Source of the DNA: Lachnospiraceae bacterium
GTDB lineage: Bacteria; Bacillota; Clostridia; Lachnospirales; Lachnospiraceae
DNA: 64,000 nt
Reading direction: 5' to 3'
Assembly (NCBI GenBank): GCA_902363555.1
Contig: CABJAM010000001.1
Location: forward strand, 1,116,001 to 1,180,000
Shown piece after piece: positions 1 to 8,211 of this stretch. The stretch's first letter is position 1; each line of letters begins with the position of its first letter. A model generated the notes under the pieces. That model was not told the DNA's origin. It saw only the letters and a program-made list of their open reading frames with translations, and searched no databases. Both the position numbers and the translations under genes were made by a program.

Positions 1-1
1 G

Positions 2-949
2 GATTTTGACGGCCTTGCCGATATCAACGCGGCCTATCTGGAAATGGATAAGCAGCTGGAGTTCATACCAAAGGACGGTGTGTACGGTGTTCCTTATGTG
101 GCCAACGCCGCCGGTGTGCTCTATAACAGAGATCTTTTTGCGGAGCACGGCTGGGAGATCCCAACCAACTGGGAGGAATTTATGACGCTGTGCGATGATA
201 TACAGGCCGCAGGTATCCAGCCCTTCTACTTCGGTTTTAAGGATACATGGACCTGTCTCGCTCCATGGAATGCCATGGCCGTGGATCTGGCGCCCGCCGA
301 TGTATGCAGCCAGGTAAATAAAGGCCAGACCACATTTACCGAGCAGTACCGGGAAGTGGCCGAAAAGCTTATGCAGCTTCTGCCCTACGGTCCGGCCGAT
401 CCTTTCGCTTACGGCTACAATGATGCATGTACCGCCTTTGCCCGCGGTGAGTCCGCCATGTATACGATCGGCAGCTATGCCGTGCCTCAGATCAAATCCG
501 TAAACCCGGACATCAATCTGGATTCCTTTGTCCTTCCGGCCAATGATAATGCGGATGAAAATGTGCTCAATTCCGGTATTGACCTTCAGTTTTGCGTGAT
601 GGAGGATACGCCGAATAAGGAAGCTGTTTACGAGGTGCTGAGATTTTTACTGGCTGACGAAAATGTTCAGTATTACCTGGATGACCAGAATGCTGTTCCG
701 TGTAAAACCGGTGATTTTAAGCTGGCCTCTGTGCTGGATGGCGTTACCTCCTACATTAAGGAAGGTAAAATGGTCGATTACCAGGATCACCATTACCCGA
801 CGGAAATGGCTGTGGACGCCATCATCCAGACGTATCTCATGGATAAGGATACCGATGCATTTCTTGCAAGCTTCGACAAGAACTGGCAGCGTTATAACCG
901 TGACCTGATCCGTAAAGTTCAGGATTATGAAAACAGTCTGGCCAAATAA
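2..949 (+). CDS. Sugar ABC transporter substrate-binding protein (5' truncated)
   Basis: Extracellular solute-binding lipoprotein of a CUT1-type carbohydrate importer; it would capture a sugar or oligosaccharide outside the membrane and deliver it to the two permeases that follow. The open frame runs in from the window edge, so the signal peptide, lipobox and N-lobe are missing and about 315 residues remain. Visible family features are the segment GVPYVANAAGVLYNRDLF near the start, aromatic residues likely to line the sugar cleft (for example FKDTWTCLAPW), and the ARGESAMYTIGSYAVPQI segment typical of family 1 binding proteins. It ends 17 bases before the first permease, so the three genes form one operon. 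No ATPase gene is seen, as is usual for CUT1 systems that share an MsmK-type ATPase. The substrate cannot be told from the sequence. Confidence 0.9.
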   Translation, partial: DFDGLADINAAYLEMDKQLEFIPKDGVYGVPYVANAAGVLYNRDLFAEHGWEIPTNWEEFMTLCDDIQAAGIQPFYFGFKDTWTCLAPWNAMAVDLAPADVCSQVNKGQTTFTEQYREVAEKLMQLLPYGPADPFAYGYNDACTAFARGESAMYTIGSYAVPQIKSVNPDINLDSFVLPANDNADENVLNSGIDLQFCVMEDTPNKEAVYEVLRFLLADENVQYYLDDQNAVPCKTGDFKLASVLDGVTSYIKEGKMVDYQDHHYPTEMAVDAIIQTYLMDKDTDAFLASFDKNWQRYNRDLIRKVQDYENSLAK

Positions 950-966
950 GAAAGGGGAGAGCGCAG

Positions 967-1839
967 ATGAAAAAAACAAATGGACAAAAAAGAACCTACC
1001 TGTTAATTATCATACCCATCCTGGCCCTGTTTTTCGCCTTCAATACATTACCATTGATACAGGGTGTGATTTACAGCTTTACCAACTTCAAAGGCTATGG
1101 CAGCTATGATTTCCTTGGAATCCGAAACTATGTGGACCTGTTTCAAGATGCCCGCGTAGGAAAGTCCTATCTGTTTACATTTAAATTTGCCATCGTTACG
1201 ACCATTATCGTAAATCTCATCAGTCTGGTCCTGGCCCTTGGGCTGAACAGCAAGATCAAGGCAAAAAGTGCATTGCGGGGCGTTTACTTCCTTCCCAATG
1301 TACTGGGCGGCCTGGTCGTTGGTTACATTTTCAGTTATCTGTTTACTTATATCGTTCCGGCCATGGGCCAGATCATGGGTGTGGAAGCACTGCAGCAGAG
1401 TCTGCTTTCCAGCACGAAAACCGCCTGGTTTGCCATCGTGATCGTCTGCGCCTGGCAGTCCATTGCCATGAACACGATCATCTATATTTCCGGCCTGCAG
1501 ACCGTGCCGGAGGATGTATATGAGGCCGGCTCCATCGACGGCGCCACAGGCTGGAAGAAGTTCAAGAACCTGACCTTCCCGCTGATCATTCCGTTTTTCA
1601 CCATCAACCTCGTATTGTGCATGAAGAACTTCCTCATGGTATTTGACCAGATCATGGCATTGACCAAGGGCGGCCCGGCTCAGAGCACCGAGTCCATTTC
1701 CTACCTGATCTACAACAATGGTATGAGCGGCGGCCAGTTCGGCTTCCAGAGCGCCAATGCGGTCCTGTTCTTTGTAGTTATTGTGATCATATCCGTGTTC
1801 CAGATGAATTTCATGGGTGGTAAGGAGGAGCAGCTATGA
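967..1839 (+). CDS. Sugar ABC transporter permease (MalF/UgpA-like)
   Basis: Inner-membrane permease of the CUT1 importer, 290 residues, with about six hydrophobic segments starting at residues 11-31. The cytoplasmic EAA loop that contacts the ATPase is visible at about residues 186-211 (EAGSIDGATGWKKF, then FPLIIP). Length and loop position fit the MalF/UgpA/LacF group without the long periplasmic insertion of E. coli MalF. An AGGGGAGA ribosome site lies just before the ATG. The stop overlaps the start of the next permease (ATGA), which implies translational coupling. Confidence 0.93.
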   Translation: MKKTNGQKRTYLLIIIPILALFFAFNTLPLIQGVIYSFTNFKGYGSYDFLGIRNYVDLFQDARVGKSYLFTFKFAIVTTIIVNLISLVLALGLNSKIKAKSALRGVYFLPNVLGGLVVGYIFSYLFTYIVPAMGQIMGVEALQQSLLSSTKTAWFAIVIVCAWQSIAMNTIIYISGLQTVPEDVYEAGSIDGATGWKKFKNLTFPLIIPFFTINLVLCMKNFLMVFDQIMALTKGGPAQSTESISYLIYNNGMSGGQFGFQSANAVLFFVVIVIISVFQMNFMGGKEEQL

Positions 1840-2690
1840 GAAAAAATAAAGATTCGGCAAGAGTGGAAAAAACCAACTGGACAGTTACAATATTGCTCAT
1901 CATCGGCTGTCTGACCATTGCCTTTCCGTTATATATGGCCATTGTGATCGCCTTCAAGCAGCCGTCGGAGATGACCAATGATATTGCAGGCATTTTATCC
2001 CTGCCAAGTAAGCTCAGCTTTGAAAACTTTGCCGAGGCGATGCGTGTGACCGATTTCTGGCATTCCCTGGCAAACAGCCTTCTGATTTCCGTGGTGGCCA
2101 TCGTGCTTTCGGTGCTCATCCATTCCCTGGCCGGTTATGTCATTGGCCGGAATATGGGCAAGAGCAAGTTTTATAAGTTTACGTATTTATATATCGTCAG
2201 CGGTATGTTCGTGCCCTTTGCTATTTTGATGATGCCTCTGGTAAAGCAGACGGCAAGCCTTGGACTGGCCAACCGGCTGGGCGTGATCGTGCTGTATGTG
2301 GTATTTTATATGCCGATGAATGTGCTGCTGTATTCCGGGTATTTAAAGAATATTCCTCTGGCGTTGGAGGAAGCGGCCCGGGTGGACGGCGCCAGTACAT
2401 GGCAGACATACTGGAAGATCATTTTCCCGATTATGAAGCCGATGCATGCGACTGTGGCTGTGCTTACGGCTCTGGGAACATGGAATGATGTTATGACGCC
2501 GCTCGTTATTATGTCCGGCGGCGGACAGAATACGCTGCCTCTGGCACAGTTGAACTTCCAGACACAGTTCGGTACCAATTATAACCTGGCGTTTGCTTCT
2601 TATTTGCTGGCGCTGCTGCCGATATTGATCTTCTATATCGTGTGCCAGAAGCAGATCATCAATGGCGTTGTAAATGGGGCTGTGAAGTAG
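1836..2690 (+). CDS. Sugar ABC transporter permease (MalG/UgpE-like)
   Basis: Second membrane subunit of the CUT1 sugar importer, 284 residues. It has about six transmembrane segments and an EAA loop at about residues 178-203 (EEAARVDGASTWQTYWKI, then FPIMKP). The motif TALGTWNDVMTPL is typical of the MalG branch. The ATG overlaps the stop of the preceding permease by four bases. It is the last gene of the operon: an intrinsic terminator follows about 45 bases after the stop. Confidence 0.93.
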   Translation: MRKNKDSARVEKTNWTVTILLIIGCLTIAFPLYMAIVIAFKQPSEMTNDIAGILSLPSKLSFENFAEAMRVTDFWHSLANSLLISVVAIVLSVLIHSLAGYVIGRNMGKSKFYKFTYLYIVSGMFVPFAILMMPLVKQTASLGLANRLGVIVLYVVFYMPMNVLLYSGYLKNIPLALEEAARVDGASTWQTYWKIIFPIMKPMHATVAVLTALGTWNDVMTPLVIMSGGGQNTLPLAQLNFQTQFGTNYNLAFASYLLALLPILIFYIVCQKQIINGVVNGAVK

Positions 2691-2733
2691 TTGGAGACGG
2701 ATTTGCAACTCAATTTAATATTATTGCAATTGA

Positions 2734-2762
2734 ACGGTGTAGCCATTGGCTATGCCGTTTTT
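2734..2762 (+). terminator. Intrinsic terminator of the sugar transporter operon
   Basis: Imperfect stem ACGGTGTAGCC / GGCTATGCCGT with an ATT loop, followed by a run of five T. It lies just after the second permease stop and before the promoter of the ArsR-type gene. Confidence 0.75.
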
Positions 2763-2782
2763 GCTATAATACTTTAAGTATC

Positions 2783-2832
2783 TTGACTTCTGAAAATTAA
2801 TGCTTTATAATATGTTTAAACTTGTAAACTTA
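2783..2832 (+). promoter_or_regulatory. Sigma-A promoter with overlapping ArsR-type operator
   Basis: TTGACT (2783-2788), 17-base spacer, TATAAT (2806-2811). Directly downstream, across the expected transcription start, is GTTTAAACTTGTAAACTTA (2814-2832). Its reverse complement recurs with one mismatch at 3185-3203, before the hydrolase gene. The likely reading is autorepression by the ArsR-type regulator encoded next. Confidence 0.8.
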
Positions 2833-2846
2833 TTGCGGAGGTACCA

Positions 2847-3158
2847 ATGAGTAAACGTACAATGGGGATTTTGTCTGAATGCATTCCGATTTTCACAATG
2901 CTTCAAGATGAAAGCAGACAGCAAATTCTTATGCTACTATTCGATAATCAACAAATGACGGTTAGCGAGATTACTGAAAAGCTGGAGTTATCTCGTCCGG
3001 CGGTTTCACATCATTTAAAATTGCTTTTGGATGCCAATTTGGTTTCTGTTAAGAAAAATGGAAAAGAGCGGATTTATAGTTTAAAACTTGAAAAAGCAAT
3101 AGAGCAATTAAAACAGTTGTTATCATCAATGGAATCTGATATACGATATAACGCCTAA
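2847..3158 (+). CDS. ArsR-family winged-helix transcriptional repressor
   Basis: DNA-binding repressor of 103 residues, the usual ArsR/SmtB size. The helix-turn-helix is at about residues 43-70 (MTVSEITEKLELSRPAVSHHLKLL), followed by a beta-wing (VSVKKNGKERIYSL). The ArsR metal-box cysteine motif (ELCVCD) is absent, so a metal-sensing role is not supported and the signal is unknown. The gene is clearly more AT-rich than its neighbours. A perfect-looking promoter with an operator precedes it, and the same operator stands before the following hydrolase gene, so the protein probably controls both. The cassette resembles a small horizontally acquired unit. Confidence 0.9.
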   Translation: MSKRTMGILSECIPIFTMLQDESRQQILMLLFDNQQMTVSEITEKLELSRPAVSHHLKLLLDANLVSVKKNGKERIYSLKLEKAIEQLKQLLSSMESDIRYNA

Positions 3159-3184
3159 CATAAGGGCGTTATATTTTAAAACAA

Positions 3185-3211
3185 TAAGTTTATAAGTTTA
3201 AACATATAAAC
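3185..3211 (+). promoter_or_regulatory. Second copy of the ArsR operator, upstream of the hydrolase
   Basis: TAAGTTTATAAGTTTAAAC (3185-3203) matches the reverse complement of the operator at 2814-2832 at 18 of 19 positions. Positions 3188-3211 form a 24-base near-perfect palindrome centred on GTTTAAAC, with 22 of 24 positions symmetric. It ends 14 bases before the hydrolase start and overlaps the leader, so binding would block expression of that gene. Confidence 0.7.
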
Positions 3212-3225
3212 GAGGAGGGCATATT

Positions 3226-4188
3226 ATGAGTAATAAACAAATATCAGATGTAAGTTATCAGAATCAGGACAGTTGGAAAGAAATTCAAAGTTTTCTTCCT
3301 CCTGACTATCAATTAACAAAAGAAACAATGCCGAAAGAAGAATGTTGGGAATGGAAAGGAAATCAAATACATTTAGATGTCTATCGTAGTACAAACGCCA
3401 AGGCAAAAGTTATTCTTTTTCACGGCGTAGGAACAAACGGCAGACAAATGACGACCATTATCGGCAAACCTCTTGCAGACGACGGATTTGAAGTAATTGC
3501 CCTTGATATGCCGATCTATGGTGAAACTCTTGTAAATAAGAATATGACTATCTCTTTTTCCGATTGGGTAGAGTGTGGAAATGATTATGTTAATTATGAA
3601 CGATCAAGAGACAACAGACCTGTTTTCTTGTACGGTTTGTCAGCAGGTGGAATGGAAACATATTTTGTTGCTGCAAGAAACAAAAATATTAACGGAATTA
3701 TCGGAATGACTTTCCTTGACCAAAGGGAAAAAGCAGTACGTATGACGACTACAAAAAATTGGTTTTGGGGTACTTTCGGAACAGGACTTGCGAAAATCTC
3801 TTGTTCAATAGGACTTTCAAAGTTTAAAATGAAAATGAGTGTGTGCTCAAAAATGAATACATTGTGTAATAATAAACAGGCATTAACTGCGATGTTAAAT
3901 GACAAAACTTCAGCAGGTAATAAGGTTAATATGAAGTTTTTAGCCGACTATATGACATACAAACCGGAAATTGAACCGGAGGATTTTGACATATGTCCGA
4001 TCATATTAACGCAGCCTGAGAATGACCGATGGACACCCGAAATTTTAAGCGATATTGTGCTTGATAAAATCAAAAAAACACCTGTTAAAAAAGTGATACT
4101 TAAAGGCGGCAGCCACTATCCTGTTGAAATGCAGGCTCTGAAAGATCTGCATAAATATATTTTAGAATTTATAAACGAAAATCTCTAA
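3226..4188 (+). CDS. Alpha/beta hydrolase
   Basis: Serine hydrolase of 320 residues with the alpha/beta fold; the substrate is unknown. The oxyanion segment VILFHGVG is at about residues 62-69, the nucleophile elbow GLSAGG places Ser139, and Asp267 (ENDRWTP) and His297 (GGSHYPV) complete a plausible triad. No signal peptide is seen, so it is probably cytoplasmic. An AGGAGG site precedes the ATG. It is AT-rich like the ArsR-type gene before it and shares its operator, which suggests a two-gene inducible unit, perhaps for detoxification or for hydrolysing the signal molecule; that role is inference. Confidence 0.87.
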   Translation: MSNKQISDVSYQNQDSWKEIQSFLPPDYQLTKETMPKEECWEWKGNQIHLDVYRSTNAKAKVILFHGVGTNGRQMTTIIGKPLADDGFEVIALDMPIYGETLVNKNMTISFSDWVECGNDYVNYERSRDNRPVFLYGLSAGGMETYFVAARNKNINGIIGMTFLDQREKAVRMTTTKNWFWGTFGTGLAKISCSIGLSKFKMKMSVCSKMNTLCNNKQALTAMLNDKTSAGNKVNMKFLADYMTYKPEIEPEDFDICPIILTQPENDRWTPEILSDIVLDKIKKTPVKKVILKGGSHYPVEMQALKDLHKYILEFINENL

Positions 4189-4200
4189 TGAGGTGATGAT

Positions 4201-4278
4201 GTGAAAATTATTGACCCATCTGTAATTTCAAAAGCACCTAAAAAATGGTACGATTGGATTGTCAAGCACGCAATGTAG
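4201..4278 (+). pseudogene. Possible 25-codon ORF or gene remnant after the hydrolase
   Basis: A GTG codon after a good AGGTGAT site opens a frame that starts MKIIDPSVISKAPKKWYDW and stops after 25 codons. It keeps the AT-rich character of the hydrolase cassette and then gives way to GC-rich sequence. It may be the 5' stub of a third gene cut off at the edge of the acquired segment, or a chance frame. No family is recognisable. Confidence 0.3.
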
Positions 4279-4397
4279 AATTCAACCATTCCGGCGGACT
4301 ACAAAGCCTAAGGGAGAAGCCATATCCTTATGCAGCATCTCCCTTGGGGCGGTATTTACGTTTGGTTAGGGGCGGGGGGCTTTTGGAGAGAAATTTT

Positions 4398-4434
4398 GGG
4401 CTGGGTTGGTATGATTTACTCAGCCCGCTTTTTT
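4398..4434 (+). terminator. Intrinsic terminator between convergent genes
   Basis: Stem GGGCTG / CAGCCC with outer pairing, followed by a run of six T on the + strand. It ends transcription from the hydrolase cassette and overlaps the last codons of the convergent membrane-protein gene. Confidence 0.65.
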
Positions 4435-4826
4435 ATCTGAAGAAGTAAAAGAATCAGGCTGACACCCAGGAGGATATGGCCGATGCCGGAGATTCCGGAG
4501 ATGGCGGCGTCTATCCCTTTAGACAGGGGTGTGGCAAGTACCTGGGTCAGGCCTCTTAAAAGAAAGCCCAATGCCGTGATATTCAGGCCCAGGTGGTAAG
4601 TCAGCAGGATTTTGCCCGTCTGCCTGCCGGTTATTTGAAAGGCTTTTTCCAGCAGCATGAGTATGAGGAAGAAGAACATGCCCAGAAGGAAATAGTGGGT
4701 GTGCATGACGGATAAGCGGGTAGGGGCTGTGTAGCCGTTGAATTTGGTAAATTCGCGGTAGAAGACGCCGGTAATCATGGCGATGATGGCGTAGATCATG
4801 GCGGTGTTGGCGTAACGTTTGGTCAT
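4416..4826 (-). CDS. Small four-helix membrane protein (DUF2871-like)
   Basis: Predicted integral membrane protein of 136 residues with four hydrophobic segments. The pattern ITGVFYREFTKFNGY, then LSVMHTHYFLLGM, resembles the DUF2871 family; I recall that family only as a domain of unknown function. The start is set at 4826, where AAAGGAGT lies seven bases before an ATG; longer upstream frames overlap the preceding gene and lack a site. Conserved His and Tyr residues in HTHYF and TYH could bind a cofactor, but this is speculation. It is cotranscribed with the multi-pass protein and the TetR gene upstream. Confidence 0.75.
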   Translation of the reverse strand: MTKRYANTAMIYAIIAMITGVFYREFTKFNGYTAPTRLSVMHTHYFLLGMFFFLILMLLEKAFQITGRQTGKILLTYHLGLNITALGFLLRGLTQVLATPLSKGIDAAISGISGIGHILLGVSLILLLLQIKKRAE

Positions 4827-4848
4827 TTTTAGGACTCCTTTCCGGTGA

Positions 4849-5520
4849 TTATCGTTGTGTATTTGGTTGTTTATAAAGCTTCCAGGCCATGAGTACGACC
4901 CAGACGTAGGCAAGTGTTTTCGGGATCATCAGCATACCGACCATGGGCGCCACACCTGAAAACAGGACGACGGGGAGGTAGAAGCCGAAGGAAAGGGCTA
5001 CGGCCAGCGGCATGAAGCGAAAAACGCTGTCGTGGTTTTTTCTGGCTCCCTGAGCAAATATGACGATGATGATGATTCCCATGATAGCAAATGGGATATT
5101 CCGCAGGATGCCATAGCTTAATGGCTGACGGTAGTTAAGCCACTGATTTTGCGGCAGCAGGCAGAGTGCGATACGCAGCGCTGTAAGAATCCACATGGAC
5201 AGCGTGAGATTTTTCCGGCCCTGAATCTTATAGCGGTCGCGCCAAATGTAATAGAGTAACAGGTAGAAAATAGTCATGGTGATAGAGGTAATGAATTTGC
5301 CCACACCCAATGCGGCTGCGTGGGCTTCAAGGCCTGTGGTCATCAGGGAGTAGGCCCGGGGAACAAGGTGAAAGGCGTCGCCTGCGCCTAAGAGAGCCGC
5401 CATAAGTCCGGCCTTTTTGACAAGCGGGCTGGTGCCTTTGATGAGCATGGTAAGCCCTGCGATTAACGCAAAGCTGAGATATAAAATATCAAATACGGTT
5501 TCTGCGATTGCCTGTGCCAT
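4849..5520 (-). CDS. Multi-pass membrane protein of unknown function
   Basis: Hydrophobic protein of 223 residues with about seven transmembrane segments. Distinct features are GDAFHLVPRAYSLM after the second helix, a cytoplasmic-looking basic stretch IWRDRYKIQGRKN, and a C-terminal helix pair ending in a short basic tail. I do not recognise a characterised family. An AAGGAGA site precedes the ATG. It lies between a TetR regulator and the DUF2871-like protein, all on the minus strand with short gaps, so the three probably form one regulated unit acting in the membrane. Confidence 0.8.
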   Translation of the reverse strand: MAQAIAETVFDILYLSFALIAGLTMLIKGTSPLVKKAGLMAALLGAGDAFHLVPRAYSLMTTGLEAHAAALGVGKFITSITMTIFYLLLYYIWRDRYKIQGRKNLTLSMWILTALRIALCLLPQNQWLNYRQPLSYGILRNIPFAIMGIIIIVIFAQGARKNHDSVFRFMPLAVALSFGFYLPVVLFSGVAPMVGMLMIPKTLAYVWVVLMAWKLYKQPNTQR

Positions 5521-5572
5521 AATGGATTCTCCTTTTTATTGTTAAATCGTTATTACTTAATAGATGGTTTAT

Positions 5573-6124
5573 TTAGTAGTAGATGGTTTTCTTAATAATG
5601 GAAATAAAAAAGTTCAGGTCCGGCTCTTTTTCGCTTAACAGCATGGTCAGGTTCTTTGTTATGAAGCGGACGTACTGTTCTTTTGTGAAAGCCTCGTTCC
5701 ATATGTCCTGACGGATATCCGGGTCCTGATCCATCCGGCGAATGAGTGAAGCCTCCAGAGCCGACTGCATCTTTTCCATTCGTTTGTGGCCGGCCTCCTC
5801 CACGTTTTCCAGGCTGTGCATAAGCCTGCCCGCGGAATGATCAATATGTTCTCTTAAATAATTAAAAATCTGTTCCAACTGTTCATAAAAGGATCTGGCG
5901 TCAATGGCGATCTGCATACCGGCCAGTGTTTTTTTCCAATATTCTTCTGTGAGCGCCAGAAGTATATCATTTTTATTGGCAAAATAATTATATACAGTTC
6001 CAGTGGCGACGCCGGCTCTTTGGGCGATGGCGCGGATATTCACAGCATCGATGCCATCAATATCCGCTAACGTCCGCGCGTGGTCCAGCAGAATTGATTG
6101 GAGCTGGTCGTCTTTTTTCCTCAT
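5573..6124 (-). CDS. TetR-family transcriptional regulator
   Basis: Repressor of 183 residues. The N-terminal TetR helix-turn-helix is clear at about residues 24-50 (VNIRAIAQRAGVATGTVYNYFANKNDIL); the C-terminal ligand and dimerisation half is divergent, so the inducer is unknown. The start is placed at 6124, where GGAGG lies seven bases before an ATG; an earlier in-frame ATG at 6178 falls inside the operator region. Two copies of TGAACGTGTTCA bracket its own promoter, which indicates autorepression and probable control of the two membrane-protein genes downstream. Confidence 0.92.
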   Translation of the reverse strand: MRKKDDQLQSILLDHARTLADIDGIDAVNIRAIAQRAGVATGTVYNYFANKNDILLALTEEYWKKTLAGMQIAIDARSFYEQLEQIFNYLREHIDHSAGRLMHSLENVEEAGHKRMEKMQSALEASLIRRMDQDPDIRQDIWNEAFTKEQYVRFITKNLTMLLSEKEPDLNFFISIIKKTIYY

Positions 6125-6165
6125 GTTATCCCTCCAATACAAAATTATTTTAAATGAAACATATA

Positions 6166-6232
6166 TGAACGTGTTCATTTATAAACATTGTAACATATAA
6201 AATACAAATGTCAAGTTATTTGAACGTGTTCA
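6166..6232 (-). promoter_or_regulatory. tetR promoter bracketed by two identical operators
   Basis: On the minus strand a TTGACA box (6209-6214) and a TACAAT box (6187-6192) are separated by 16 bases. The 12-base inverted repeat TGAACGTGTTCA occurs at 6221-6232, upstream of the -35 box, and at 6166-6177, downstream of the -10 box. The identity extends over 19 bases (GAACGTGTTCATTTATAAA). The 55-base spacing places the sites about five helical turns apart, which could allow cooperative or looped repression. Confidence 0.85.
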
Positions 6233-6370
6233 TTTATAAAAATATATTTTCCGCAATTGTCAATTCTGCGTTACTGCTGACTGGCCTGTCCGTGAACAGT
6301 GACTACTCTACGGAGAGTTTGTTGCTTTTTTTCGGAATAACCTTTATCATAGTTTTTGGAGGTGATACAA

Positions 6371-7083
6371 TTGGATTGCAGTAAGATTGGCCGGCTGATC
6401 TATGATCTGCGCAAAGAAAAAGGAATGACTCAGAAGAATCTGGCAAAGCTTTTGAATCTCAGTGACCGAACCATTTCCAAATGGGAGCGGGGCAATGGAT
6501 GCCCGGATGTGTCGCTGCTTGGGGAACTTTCCGCGATCCTGGGGGTTCATATTGATAAATTATTGTCTGGAAGTTTAGAGGCCAATATGGCCGATGGAGG
6601 AAATATGAAACGAACAAAATTTTATGTCTGCCCCAACTGCGGGAATGTGCTGTGCGCCACAGGAGCAGCGGAAATATCGTGCTGCGGCAGAAAGCTGAAA
6701 GCGCTGACTGCCGCACCGATAGATCAGGAAGGGGCACATGGACCGACAGATGTGCCTGGCGGAGAAAAAGATGTGCGGCATGTTTTATTAATCGAAGCAA
6801 TGGATGATGAGCTGTATCTGACCATGAACCATGAAATGACAAAGCAGCATTATATTTCATTTGTGGCATATGTTTCTTATGATCGGATGTACTTGTGAAG
6901 CTGTATCCGGAGCAGGCGGCTGCGGTGCGTTTCCCGAAATTGCATGGCGGAGAATTTTATGTATGTTGCAGCGAGCATGGATTATTCCGTGTAAAATATA
7001 CGCCATCGGGCAAGCGGGGAACGGATGGCGGGCATGGACGCGCGGATTCCCGGAAAGAAATTTCAAACGCTGTGCGGTTATAG
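6371..7083 (+). pseudogene. HTH (Cro/C1-type) zinc-ribbon regulator gene with a -1 frameshift
   Basis: The first frame (6371-6898) starts at a TTG six bases after GGAGGTG and encodes a Cro/C1-type helix-turn-helix at about residues 4-60 (MTQKNLAKLLNLSDRTISKWERG), then a putative zinc ribbon (CPNCG, later CC) and a C-terminal domain with HYISFVAYVSYDRMYL. It stops at TGA 6896-6898. The next frame, read from 6895, continues as VKLYPEQAAAVRFPKLHG and EFYVCCSEHGLFRVKY. My recollection is that related Clostridia regulators run through a YLVKLYPEQ-like junction. One base appears to be missing at the TTGTGAAG junction. This is either an inactivated gene or a sequencing error. Confidence 0.7.
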
Positions 7084-7099
7084 TAGGTGCGCAAAGAAA

Positions 7100-7184
7100 G
7101 TCGAGAGGTTTTCCGACCATAAGCTTATAATAGGAACTAGCCTGATGGCTAAGCAGGTCGAGGATTTCCGGGGAAATCCCCGAC
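7100..7184 (+). other. Two stem-loops in the leader of the AraC/GyrI regulator
   Basis: Hairpin 1 spans 7100-7117 (GTCGA...CCGAC). Hairpin 2 spans 7157-7184 (GTCGAGGATTTCC paired with GGAAATCCCCGAC). Both open with GTCGA and close with CGAC, so the arms could pair alternatively. A TATAAT box follows at 7189-7194. Function is unknown; no riboswitch class was matched. Confidence 0.4.
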
Positions 7185-7219
7185 AAATTATAATGTAATA
7201 TGTCAGGAGGTGAATGGAT

Positions 7220-8182
7220 ATGCCGGAAGTAAATAAAACGAAAATGCCGCAGCCGGAGGATGGCGGCAGCAGCGGGATTTTGGATAGGAACAGCGTCAAC
7301 CGACAGCTTTGGGAACAGGTGGAGGCCGTGCAGAGGATGCAGGATTATATTGCCGATCATCTGTATGAAAATATTACGCTGGCGGATCTGGCGGGGGCAT
7401 CCCTTTACTCGCCGTGGTATTCCCACCGGCTTTTTGTCCGGCAGTTTGGGCAGACACCGGCGGATTACATCCGTCGGCTCCGGCTTTCCCGGTCGGCGCA
7501 AAAGCTTCGGGATCATCCGTGTAAAATTGCGGATATTGCCTTTGAGATGGGATTTGGCAGCGTGGACGGGTACCAGCGGGCGTTTTTACGGGAGTTTGGC
7601 TGTAATCCAAGTGATTACGCAGCCAATCCGGTTCCGGTCTATCTGTTCGTTCCTTATGGCATAAAATTCAGGTTTATTGAAAGGAGACCAGCCATGGAAA
7701 ATTTGAAAAATGTTTTTATCCAGGTAATCGACCGGCCGGCGCGTAAAGCAATTATAAAAAGAGGTGTGAAAGCCACTGAATATTTTGACTATTGTGCGGA
7801 GGTCGGCTGTGATGTGTGGGGGCTGCTTCAAAGTATTAAATCCATCGTCGGCGAGCCCGTCAGCATGTGGCTTCCTGCGTCTTACCAAAAGCCGGGAACC
7901 TCGGAATATGTGCAGGGAGTAGAAATTGCCCCTGATGATGTTGTTATCATCCCGGAAGGTCTGGATGTTATCTCGCTGCCAGCAGCAAAATATCTGATGT
8001 TCCAGGGCGAGCCATTTGCCGAGGAGGATTATGGGCAGGCCATCGAGGAGGTTCGTGCCTCTATTAAAAAATATGATCCCACAGTGATCGGTTTTACATG
8101 GGATAATAATAATCCCCGGATACAGATGGAACCCGTGGGAACAAGAGGGTACATCGAATTAGTTCCGGTGAAGCCTGTATAA
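7220..8182 (+). CDS. AraC-family regulator with GyrI-like effector domain
   Basis: Transcription factor of about 320 residues. The AraC-type double helix-turn-helix occupies about residues 35-130 (ITLADLAGASLYSPWYSHRLF, then IADIAFEMGFGSVDGYQRAFLREFG). After a short linker, the C-terminal half looks like a GyrI/BmrR-like ligand-binding domain, with GVEIAPDDVVIIPEGLD, LPAAKYLMFQG and the closing YIELVPVKPV. This is the Rob/SoxS-like layout often used to sense small hydrophobic or cationic molecules. AGGAGG at 7205-7210 is 9 bases from ATG 7220 and only 3 from ATG 7214, so the later start is preferred. The target genes are unknown; the next gene is an ABC-F ATPase. Confidence 0.88.
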   Translation: MPEVNKTKMPQPEDGGSSGILDRNSVNRQLWEQVEAVQRMQDYIADHLYENITLADLAGASLYSPWYSHRLFVRQFGQTPADYIRRLRLSRSAQKLRDHPCKIADIAFEMGFGSVDGYQRAFLREFGCNPSDYAANPVPVYLFVPYGIKFRFIERRPAMENLKNVFIQVIDRPARKAIIKRGVKATEYFDYCAEVGCDVWGLLQSIKSIVGEPVSMWLPASYQKPGTSEYVQGVEIAPDDVVIIPEGLDVISLPAAKYLMFQGEPFAEEDYGQAIEEVRASIKKYDPTVIGFTWDNNNPRIQMEPVGTRGYIELVPVKPV

Positions 8183-8211
8183 ATTTGAGCGCAGGCAGGC
8201 ACAGTTCATAT

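Noticed and set aside
4245..4448. 67-codon ORF between the hydrolase and the convergent gene
   Set aside because: It runs through the terminator and has no ribosome site or recognisable sequence.
6893..6900. Programmed frameshift in the Cro/C1-type regulator
   Set aside because: No slippery heptamer or downstream stimulatory structure is visible; a simple one-base loss is the easier explanation.
7081..7200. Cyclic di-GMP (GEMM-like) riboswitch before the AraC/GyrI gene
   Set aside because: A CGCAAAG word and GGCTA-CAGG words occur, but the conserved helices and the tetraloop/receptor order are missing.
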